Positions 57,534-64,000 of a stretch of 64,000 nucleotides of DNA are shown piece by piece (position 1 is the stretch's first letter; each line of letters begins with the position of its first letter). A program made the position numbers and the translations under genes. Location: positions 1-64,000 of the forward strand of contig JANQQJ010000033.1 in NCBI GenBank assembly GCA_028284945.1. The letters are read 5' to 3'. The notes under the pieces were generated by a model, which saw only the letters and a list, made by a program, of their open reading frames with translations, was not told the DNA's origin and ran no database searches. The DNA comes from Alphaproteobacteria bacterium (GTDB lineage: Bacteria; Pseudomonadota; Alphaproteobacteria; SMXS01).

Positions 57534-58475
57534 ATGAGCAGAGCATTCACTTTTCCCGGACAGGGCAGCCAGGCCGTGGGCATGGGCCAGGCGCTCGCCG
57601 AAGCGTCGGCAACCGCACGGGAAGTCTTCGAAGAAGTCGACGACGCGTTGGGCCAGAACCTGACCAAGCTGATGGCAGAAGGCCCCGAAGACGAGTTGAC
57701 GCTGACCGAAAATGCGCAACCGGCGCTGATGGCGGTCAGCATGGCGGTGATGCGGGTTCTGGAAAAAGACGGTGGAATCAGCCTCGCAGACAAGGCGTCC
57801 TTTGTCGCCGGCCATTCGCTTGGAGAGTATTCAGCGCTGGCGGCCGCGGGTAGCCTGACGCTCGCCGATACTGCGCGTGTCCTCAAACGCCGCGGTCAGG
57901 CCATGCAGCGTGCCGTGCCAGTGGGAGAGGGCGCCATGGCCGCCGTTCTGGGGCTTGACCTGGATGTGGCGCGCGAGGTGGCAGAGGAAGCGTCTCAGGG
58001 AGATGTCTGTACCGCGGCCAATGACAATGCACCGGGACAGGTGGTGTTAAGCGGCGCGCGGGCAGCCATCGAACGCGCGGTCGATATCGCCAAGGAAAAA
58101 GGCGCAAAGCGCAGCATGTTGCTGCCGGTCAGCGCCCCGTTCCATTGTGCCTTGATGGCGCCAGCCGCTGACGAGATGGCAGAGGCCCTGGGCGCCATCG
58201 ATATCAACGCGCCAGTAGTGCCATTGGTTGCCAACGTCACGGCTGAGGCCGTTTCCGATCCCGATACCATTCGCGACCTACTAGTCCAGCAGGTGACGGG
58301 TGCCGTCCGTTGGCAGGAATCGGTAGGATATATGGCTGAAAATGGGGTCACAGAGATTGTCGAATTGGGCGCAGGCAAGGTGCTCACCGGTATGGCCAAG
58401 CGGATCAACCGTGATCTGGTCGGTGTGTCCATTCAGTCACCCGAGGATATCGAAGAATTTCTCAAGAACGCTTGA
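57534..58475 (+). CDS. fabD: Malonyl-CoA--ACP transacylase
   Basis: The 313-residue enzyme moves malonyl from CoA to ACP. Seen: FTFPGQGSQAVGMGQ, nucleophile Ser95 in AGHSLGEYSALAA and catalytic His in PVSAPFHCALM. GGGGAG precedes the ATG. It heads the fab cluster and is divergent from rpsF across 234 bases, which also contain a perfect GCTTGC-GAAA-GCAAGC hairpin (57424-57439). Confidence 0.97.
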   Translation: MSRAFTFPGQGSQAVGMGQALAEASATAREVFEEVDDALGQNLTKLMAEGPEDELTLTENAQPALMAVSMAVMRVLEKDGGISLADKASFVAGHSLGEYSALAAAGSLTLADTARVLKRRGQAMQRAVPVGEGAMAAVLGLDLDVAREVAEEASQGDVCTAANDNAPGQVVLSGARAAIERAVDIAKEKGAKRSMLLPVSAPFHCALMAPAADEMAEALGAIDINAPVVPLVANVTAEAVSDPDTIRDLLVQQVTGAVRWQESVGYMAENGVTEIVELGAGKVLTGMAKRINRDLVGVSIQSPEDIEEFLKNA

Positions 58476-58486
58476 AGGAGCGCGAC

Positions 58487-59224
58487 ATGTTCGATTTGAC
58501 AGGGAAATGCGCGCTGGTGACAGGCGCCAGTGGCGGTATTGGCGGCGCGATTGCCACGGTATTGCACGGCCAAGGGGCTACTGTTGCGCTATCGGGCACC
58601 CGTAAGGAGGCGTTGGACGCGTTGGCATCCGATCTGGGCGACCGAACACATGTTCTGCCGTGTAATCTGTCGGATATGGATGCCGTCGATGCTTTGCCGG
58701 GTGACGCAGAAGCGGCAATGGGGCAGCTCGACATTCTGGTCAATAATGCCGGCCTGACCCGCGATAATCTGGCCTTGCGCATGAAGGACGAGGATTGGGA
58801 CGATGTTCTGACCGTTAATCTGAAAGCCGGGTTCAAACTGTCGCGCGCCTGCCTGCGCGGTATGATGAAGCGGCGGTTTGGCCGGATTATCAATATCACC
58901 TCTGTCGTCGGCGCCATGGGCAATCCGGGACAAGCCAACTATGCAGCATCCAAGGCCGGCGTGGTCGGCATGACCAAGTCGCTGGCTCAGGAAGTGGCCA
59001 CCCGGGGCATCACGGTCAATGCGGTTGCGCCCGGCTTTATCGCGACGGCGATGACCGATGAGATCGAGGGCGCCGCGCGTGAGGCGTTGCTTTCGCGCAT
59101 CCCGACCGGCCGCATGGGTGAAGGGCTTGATGTGGCCGCCGCGGTTGCCTATTTGGCCTCTGACGAGGCTGGATATGTCACCGGCCAGACACTGCACGTC
59201 AATGGTGGGATGGCGATGATCTAA
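58487..59224 (+). CDS. fabG: 3-oxoacyl-ACP reductase
   Basis: I chose the ATG at 58487 after AAGGAG (245 residues). The SDR motifs are TGASGGIGG, NNAG, and the Ser-Tyr-Lys triad in ITSVVGAMGNPGQANYAASKAG. It reduces 3-oxoacyl-ACP with NADPH in fatty acid elongation. It lies 11 bases after fabD. The 140-base gap to acpP contains a GC hairpin (GGGTTGGCT...AAGCCACCC, 59233-59254) without a T-run. Confidence 0.97.
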   Translation: MFDLTGKCALVTGASGGIGGAIATVLHGQGATVALSGTRKEALDALASDLGDRTHVLPCNLSDMDAVDALPGDAEAAMGQLDILVNNAGLTRDNLALRMKDEDWDDVLTVNLKAGFKLSRACLRGMMKRRFGRIINITSVVGAMGNPGQANYAASKAGVVGMTKSLAQEVATRGITVNAVAPGFIATAMTDEIEGAAREALLSRIPTGRMGEGLDVAAAVAYLASDEAGYVTGQTLHVNGGMAMI

Positions 59225-59364
59225 ACGGTTCCCGGGTTGGCTGGTCAAGCCACCCGATATATGATACGAACCGGCAGCATTTGACCGATCTTTGGTCAAC
59301 AGATCAGGTAGAAATCTACTTGATTTCAATGGGTTAACGGCAAGTCTTCGAAGGGAAAAAGAGC

Positions 59365-59598
59365 ATGAGCGACGTTGGTGAACGCGTAAAGAAAGTAGTC
59401 GTAGAGCATCTGGGTGTTGACGCTGACAAGGTCACTGACGCGGCCAGCTTTATCGACGATCTGGGCGCGGACAGCCTCGACACGGTTGAGCTTGTGATGG
59501 CGTTTGAGGAAGAGTTCGGCATCGAAATTCCCGATGACGCCGCTGAAAAGATTCTCACGGTTAAGGACGCGATCGACTTCATCGGTCAGAATGGCTAA
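59365..59598 (+). CDS. acpP: Acyl carrier protein
   Basis: The 77-residue acidic four-helix protein carries the phosphopantetheine site Ser37 in [32 protein letters not shown] precedes the ATG. Its own promoter probably lies in the 140-base gap after fabG, since ACP is needed in large amounts. Confidence 0.98.
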   Translation: MSDVGERVKKVVVEHLGVDADKVTDAASFIDDLGADSLDTVELVMAFEEEFGIEIPDDAAEKILTVKDAIDFIGQNG

Positions 59599-59631
59599 CG
59601 CCTTCGGGCGCTTCACTGCGGAGTAGTGGGC

Positions 59632-60897
59632 ATGCGGCGTGTCGTCGTCACGGGGATTGGTCTCGTAACACCACTTGGTTCCGGCCTGGATGTTCCCTGG
59701 CAGCGGTTGCTTGAGGGACAGTCCGGCGCGCGGCCTATCACCAAGTTTGATGCATCGGACATGGCGGCACGGATCGCCTGCGACGTCCCGCGCGGTGATG
59801 GCTCCGATGGAACGTTCAACGGCGATGCGCATATGTCGCCCAAGGAACAGCGCAAGGTCGATGACTTCATCCTGTTCGGACTGGCCGCAGCCGATATGGC
59901 GATTGATGACGCGGGCTGGCATCCGACGGATGAGGAAAGCCTGGTCCGCACCGGTTGTATGGCCGGGTCGGGCATCGGCGGACTGCCGGGCATTGAAGAT
60001 GCAGTGACGACACTGAATGAGCGCGGTCCCCGCCGGGTTAGCCCGTTTTTCATCTCCGGGCGGCTGATCAATCTGGTTTCCGGCCAGGTTCAAATCAAGC
60101 ACGGCTTCAAAGGCCCGAACCATGCCGTCGTAACGGCGTGTTCCTCCGGCGCCCATGCCATCGGCGATGCGGCGCGCCTCATCATGCTGGATGACGCCGA
60201 CGTCATGGTTGCCGGTGGCGCTGAGGCGGCGATTTGCCCGATTGGTATTGCCGGGTTCGCGCAGGCCAAGGCGCTGTCGACCAATTTCAATGACGAGCCA
60301 CACAGGGCGTCCCGCCCGTATGATCAGGACCGTGACGGTTTTGTCATGGGCGAAGGCGCCGGCATGGTGGTGCTGGAGGAACTTGAGCACGCCAAGGCTC
60401 GTGGCGCAAAAATTTATGCCGAAGTCGTCGGCTATGGCATGTCGGGCGATGCGCACCACGTGACGGCGCCGGCACCAGACGGTAATGGTGCGTTCCGGGC
60501 CATGCAGGCCGCGCTCAAGCGGTCAGGCCTGTCGCCGGAGGATGTTGACTACGTCAATGCGCATGGCACCTCGACCCCGTTGGGCGATGAAATTGAGCTG
60601 GGGGCGGTCCGCGATCTGTTCGGGTCCGCAGCCAGTCAGCTTTCGATGTCGTCGACCAAGTCGTCGATTGGACACTTGCTGGGAGCAGCTGGTGCGGTCG
60701 AAGCCATCTTCTGCATTCTGGCGATGCGCGACAATATCGTGCCGCCGACGCTTAATCTGGATAACCCGTCGGAAAACTGCCTGGGTATGGATCTTGTGCC
60801 GCACAAGGCCAAGGAGCGTGAAGTGCGCGCGGCCATGTCGAACTCGTTCGGCTTTGGTGGCACCAATGCAAGCGTGATCTTCGCCAAGAACGTTTGA
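59632..60897 (+). CDS. fabF: 3-oxoacyl-ACP synthase II
   Basis: I chose the ATG at 59632 (421 residues). The condensing enzyme has the Cys-His-His triad: Cys170 in VVTACSSGAHAIG, His in NAHGTSTPLGD and His in SSIGHLLGAAG. It extends acyl-ACP with malonyl-ACP. It follows acpP by 33 bases and precedes mltG by 9. Confidence 0.97.
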   Translation: MRRVVVTGIGLVTPLGSGLDVPWQRLLEGQSGARPITKFDASDMAARIACDVPRGDGSDGTFNGDAHMSPKEQRKVDDFILFGLAAADMAIDDAGWHPTDEESLVRTGCMAGSGIGGLPGIEDAVTTLNERGPRRVSPFFISGRLINLVSGQVQIKHGFKGPNHAVVTACSSGAHAIGDAARLIMLDDADVMVAGGAEAAICPIGIAGFAQAKALSTNFNDEPHRASRPYDQDRDGFVMGEGAGMVVLEELEHAKARGAKIYAEVVGYGMSGDAHHVTAPAPDGNGAFRAMQAALKRSGLSPEDVDYVNAHGTSTPLGDEIELGAVRDLFGSAASQLSMSSTKSSIGHLLGAAGAVEAIFCILAMRDNIVPPTLNLDNPSENCLGMDLVPHKAKEREVRAAMSNSFGFGGTNASVIFAKNV

Positions 60898-60906
60898 TGG
60901 ACGCCG

Positions 60907-61947
60907 ATGGCGGACGATCCTGCGACCTCCGGCCCGGCCCCTGACGACCCGATACCCAAGAAGAAATCCAAGTCCCGAACGCTGATCAAGTGGGCGGTTG
61001 CACTCTTCTTGTTGATTGGCATCGTGGTGGCGGCTTTGGCCGGCTATGGCTATTGGCTGTTCCAGCACGAACCCGGCAATCAAGACGAAATCGTCATTGT
61101 CGTCCCAAAAGGCAGTGGTGTGCTCAAGACGGCAGCCCTGCTTGAGGAAGCCGGGGCCATCTCCGACCGCAGACTCTTTGCGGTTGGTGTCCGGCTGCAC
61201 GGCACCGATCGATATTTGAAGGCGGGTGAGTACAGAATCCCAGCCGGTGCGACCATGCAGCAGGTTATGCAATTGCTGCACGATGGCCGGACCGTGGCCC
61301 GCCTGTTGACTATTCCCGAAGGATTGAGCGTCAAGCAGATTCTGGCATTGGTGGATGCTGAAGAGGCCCTGACTGGCGAAATAACCAAAACGCCGCCAGA
61401 GGGGGCCTTGTTGCCGGAAACCTATCACATCAGTCTGGGCGACAGCCGGGATGAGCTTGTCCAGCGTATGCAGCAGCACATGACCGACGCGATTGAGACC
61501 CACTGGCCGAACCGGGCAGAAGGGTTGCCGATCAACACGCCGGACGAGGCGATCATTCTGGCTTCCATCGTGGAAAAAGAAACCGCCGTAGCCTCGGAAC
61601 GGCCGCGTGTCGCGGCTGTTTTCGTTAATCGGTTGCGGCTTGGCATGATGCTGCAGTCCGATCCCACCATCATTTATGGCCTGACAGGCGGCGAACCGCT
61701 GGGGCGTCGAATCAGACAATCCGAACTGGATCGGAAAACCCCGTACAACACTTACCACTTCGCCGGTTTGCCGCCGACGCCGATTGCCAATCCGGGAATT
61801 GAGTCTATTAAGGCGGTGCTCAACCCGCTGGAAACCAAGGAGCTCTATTTCGTGGCTGATGGAACGGGCGGCCACGCGTTTGCCAAGACCTATAGAGAAC
61901 ATCAGGCCAATGTTCGGAAATGGCGCCGGCTCAACAAAAACCGCTGA
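60907..61947 (+). CDS. mltG: Endolytic transglycosylase MltG (YceG)
   Basis: The 346-residue protein has a short cytoplasmic N-terminus with a KKKSKSR patch, one membrane helix (about 28-50), a LysM-like subdomain, and the YceG catalytic domain with Glu223 in ILASIVEKETAVASERPRVAAVFVNRL and LQSDPTIIYGLTG. It cuts nascent glycan strands and sets their length. fabF-mltG is a frequent alphaproteobacterial arrangement. Confidence 0.95.
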   Translation: MADDPATSGPAPDDPIPKKKSKSRTLIKWAVALFLLIGIVVAALAGYGYWLFQHEPGNQDEIVIVVPKGSGVLKTAALLEEAGAISDRRLFAVGVRLHGTDRYLKAGEYRIPAGATMQQVMQLLHDGRTVARLLTIPEGLSVKQILALVDAEEALTGEITKTPPEGALLPETYHISLGDSRDELVQRMQQHMTDAIETHWPNRAEGLPINTPDEAIILASIVEKETAVASERPRVAAVFVNRLRLGMMLQSDPTIIYGLTGGEPLGRRIRQSELDRKTPYNTYHFAGLPPTPIANPGIESIKAVLNPLETKELYFVADGTGGHAFAKTYREHQANVRKWRRLNKNR

Positions 61948-61955
61948 CATACAAG

Positions 61956-62059
61956 CCGTCATTGCGAGGCGCGCTGGATAGCGCAACGAAGCAATCCAGA
62001 AAGTTGCTACGCGACAGGACTATGGATTGCCGCGCTCCCTGGGGTCGCTCGCAATGACG
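61956..62059. repeat. Dispersed inverted repeat, copy 2
   Basis: Begins CCGTCATTGCGAGGCGCG, includes GAAGCAATCCAG, and ends with GGATTGC...TCGCAATGACG. The outer 18 bases match copy 1 at 55198. The central part differs. It lies between the convergent mltG and SDR genes. Confidence 0.85.
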
Positions 62060-62087
62060 CATTGATTACCCGCTGAGGTCTTCAAGT

Positions 62088-62843
62088 CTAGTCGCGCGGG
62101 ATCCGGCGGCTGATGAAGTCGATCACCCCCATGGGCAGCGCCCGAAGGGTCCAGACCAGTGCAACCATGGGCCAGGGAAAGCTGATCCGTCCTTTGTTTT
62201 TGGCGAGCCGATGAGCAATCACGCGGGCCGCTTTCTCGCCCGGCCACTTGAACGGCATGGCGTGGTCGTTACGGTCGGTCATCCGGCTTTTGACGAATCC
62301 CGGATTGATCACGCTGACTTCGATCCCCTCGGGTTCCAGGGTGCCGCGCAGCGCTTCGCCATAGGATTTGACCGCCGCTTTGCTGGCGGCATAGGCGCCG
62401 GTTCCCGGGCTCGGTACATAGGCAGCCAGCGACGCGACGATGGCAATCTGGCCGCGGTTCCGGCTGCGCATACGATCCACCGCCGGGAAAACCGTGTTGA
62501 AAACCCCATCGACATTGATGGCAAAGGTGTCTCGCGCGGCTGCTTCTATGCCGACCTCTGCCTCCCTGATTCCGACACCCGCATTGGCGATGACCAGGTC
62601 CAGTGGGGCGGTTTCGTCGCAACCGTCAATCCATGCCCGCATACTGGTCTGATCCGCCACATCCTGAACAGCTTGATGGACATTGGCTCCAAGATCGCTG
62701 CACGCCTGAGCGACGGCGTTCAGCCGCTCTGCGTTGCGCCCGCAGAGGAACAGCGTTGCGCCACCTCCCGCATAGTGCAGCGCCAGCGACTCACCGATAC
62801 CGCTCGAGGCGCCGGTGATCAGAATCGTTTTTGGGTTTTTCAT
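62088..62843 (-). CDS. Short-chain dehydrogenase/reductase
   Basis: I chose the ATG at 62843, preceded by GGAGGAAG (251 residues). Cofactor motif TGASSGIGES, NAGVG, and the active site with Ser in ASLAAYVPSPGTGAYAASK (Tyr, Lys). The C-terminal segment (FPWPMVALVWTLRALPMGVIDFISRRIP) is hydrophobic and basic, suggesting membrane association as in lipid-acting SDRs. The substrate is unknown. It sits inside the otherwise rightward fab-gmk cluster in opposite orientation. Confidence 0.87.
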   Translation of the reverse strand: MKNPKTILITGASSGIGESLALHYAGGGATLFLCGRNAERLNAVAQACSDLGANVHQAVQDVADQTSMRAWIDGCDETAPLDLVIANAGVGIREAEVGIEAAARDTFAINVDGVFNTVFPAVDRMRSRNRGQIAIVASLAAYVPSPGTGAYAASKAAVKSYGEALRGTLEPEGIEVSVINPGFVKSRMTDRNDHAMPFKWPGEKAARVIAHRLAKNKGRISFPWPMVALVWTLRALPMGVIDFISRRIPRD

Positions 62844-62907
62844 CGACGCTTCTTCCTCCACGGCGATATAGTGCGCCGCAATCACAACCAACGTCCAGAA
62901 GGCGCCG

Positions 62908-63795
62908 ATGACCCTATCCAGTATGACCGGCTATGCCCATGTCGACGGCGTGTGCGGCGATGATCGCTGGAGCTGGGAGTTGAAAAGCGTCAACAGCAAG
63001 GGGCTTGATCTGCGGCTGCGCATGCCGTCTGGCATGGATGGGTTGGAAGCGGAGATTCGTAAATGCGCGGCAAAAAGCCTGAGCCGCGGCAATGTCTCGT
63101 GCAATCTTCAGATTGAAACGGCGTCGACCGGAAGGTTGCAGGTCGATGAGGCGGCGCTGGACGCGCTGGTGAAATCTGCCAAGCGCGCCGCCAAGAAACA
63201 CGGCCTGAAGAAACCGCGTGTCGAGAATCTGATGGGACTGAAAGGGGTGCTGTCGACCGAAGAAAGCGTCCGCTCCGAAGAGGCACTGGCCGAACGCAAT
63301 GCCGCCGTGGTGGCGGGTTTTGCATCGGCGATTGAAGCGTTGGCTAAAATGCGCGCCCGGGAAGGCGCTCAGTTGTCGCAGATGCTGATTTCAAACCTGA
63401 ATGAAATCGCCGCACTTGTTGAAAAGGCGCGCGTCTGCGACAGCGCAATGCCAGAGGCTATCCATGCGCGGTTGGGCCAGCAAATAGACGAGCTGTTGGA
63501 GAAAACAGCGGCATCAGGAGAACGGGACCGCATCTCACAGGAAGCAGCCTATCTGGCGGTCAAAGCCGATGTTCGCGAAGAACTGGACCGGCTGGACGCG
63601 CATGTCGATGCCGCGCTGGCCCTGATTGCAGGAGGCAGCCCGGCGGGGCGCAAGCTGGATTTTCTGGCGCAGGAATTCGCCCGAGAGGCCAACACGCTGT
63701 GTTCCAAGGCGGGTGACCAGGCGCTGTCGCGCATCGGGCTCGACCTCAAAGCCGTCGTCGACCAAATGCGCGAGCAGATCCAGAATGTGGAGTAG
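62908..63795 (+). CDS. yicC: YicC family endoribonuclease
   Basis: The 295-residue protein has the family N-terminus [31 protein letters not shown], and the C-terminal [49 protein letters not shown]. YicC proteins are metal-dependent endoribonucleases that form hexamers. It lies 2 bases before gmk, as in most proteobacteria. Confidence 0.95.
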   Translation: MTLSSMTGYAHVDGVCGDDRWSWELKSVNSKGLDLRLRMPSGMDGLEAEIRKCAAKSLSRGNVSCNLQIETASTGRLQVDEAALDALVKSAKRAAKKHGLKKPRVENLMGLKGVLSTEESVRSEEALAERNAAVVAGFASAIEALAKMRAREGAQLSQMLISNLNEIAALVEKARVCDSAMPEAIHARLGQQIDELLEKTAASGERDRISQEAAYLAVKADVREELDRLDAHVDAALALIAGGSPAGRKLDFLAQEFAREANTLCSKAGDQALSRIGLDLKAVVDQMREQIQNVE

Positions 63796-63797
63796 GC

Positions 63798-64000
63798 ATG
63801 GGTGAGAGCATTCATCGTCGCGGCCTGATGCTGGTGCTGTCGTCTCCATCTGGGGCGGGCAAGACGACATTGTCGCGCCTTTTGCTTGATGCCGATCCGA
63901 ACATCTCCCTGTCGGTCTCTGCAACCACGCGGCCACCGCGGCCGGGCGAGGTCGACGGCAAGGATTATAGCTTTGTCGATCGGCCAACCTTCGACCGGAT
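63798..64000 (+). CDS. gmk: Guanylate kinase, 5' part (cut by window edge)
   Basis: Only the first about 67 residues are visible. The P-loop is [15 protein letters not shown], followed by the GMP-binding start [19 protein letters not shown]. It phosphorylates GMP to GDP, continuing the path from guaB and guaA. It starts 2 bases after the yicC stop and runs off the right edge. Confidence 0.96.
   Translation, partial: MGESIHRRGLMLVLSSPSGAGKTTLSRLLLDADPNISLSVSATTRPPRPGEVDGKDYSFVDRPTFDR

Noticed and set aside
60523-61986. 487-codon open frame opposite fabF and mltG
   Set aside because: It spans two confident genes on the other strand and has no recognisable domain, so it is a shadow frame.

Overview
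The window is a GC-rich stretch of chromosome from an alphaproteobacterium. The assignment rests on synteny and gene style: recA followed by alaS, guaB-methyltransferase-guaA, rpsF-rpsR-rplI near dnaB, fabD-fabG-acpP-fabF-mltG-yicC-gmk, a one-cysteine DksA, a monomeric isocitrate dehydrogenase, a candidate GAAC-N7-GTAC SOS box, and short dispersed palindromes of the kind scattered through alphaproteobacterial genomes. I see no transposase, integrase, phage gene or CRISPR array. Most of the window is dense housekeeping DNA. The order within the class cannot be fixed by reading alone.

Layout. 1-1.8 kb: dispersed palindrome, then part of a TRAP transporter (dctQ, dctP; the large permease would lie off the left edge). 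2-5.2 kb: membrane protein NnrU, a secreted protein with two six-cysteine modules, a small membrane protein, a lipoprotein that seems to lack a normal start codon, and a bestrophin channel. 5.3-7.9 kb (minus): MoxR ATPase, CoxE-type VWA protein and a lower-GC coupled gene. 8.1-8.3 kb: a 47-residue gene resembling ribosome-rescue factor ArfA, with a perfect hairpin inside its reading frame. 8.3-10.5 kb: membrane-anchored AraC regulator and sterol desaturase-type hydroxylase. 10.5-13 kb (minus): a complete bufferin operon (bufA1, bufB, bufC, DoxX), a copper-related modified-peptide system. 13.4-21.6 kb: dksA, recA, alaS, a cyclic-nucleotide-gated K+ channel and icd. 21.7-27.6 kb: GST, LOG protein, LysM protein, Atm1-type ABC exporter, psd and pssA. 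27.6-32.4 kb (minus): padR-MFP-RND efflux operon. 32.5-34.4 kb: poorly known region with a toroid-fold protein, a lipoprotein and tRNA-Gln. 34.5-46.3 kb: ppx/gppA, rlmE, guaB, RsmB-like methyltransferase, guaA, amine oxidase, panB, YfgM-like protein, bamB and der. 46.4-55 kb (minus): phosphotransferase, PPOX protein, SDR, purF, cvpA, radA, mlaF, mlaE and dnaB, many with 4-bp overlaps. 55-57.3 kb: repeat plus orphan gene, then rpsF-rpsR-rplI (minus). 57.5-64 kb: fatty-acid synthesis cluster, mltG, a second repeat copy, SDR, yicC and the start of gmk.

Genes that work together: guaB and guaA (IMP to GMP) with gmk (GMP to GDP); purF upstream in the same pathway; psd and pssA (phosphatidylethanolamine synthesis); fabD/fabG/acpP/fabF (fatty acid elongation); bamB, mlaF/mlaE and mltG (envelope); recA, radA and dnaB (replication and repair).

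Best candidates for something not well described: the ArfA-like gene with its internal hairpin, the bufferin operon, the two-module six-cysteine secreted protein, and the non-AUG lipoprotein start.
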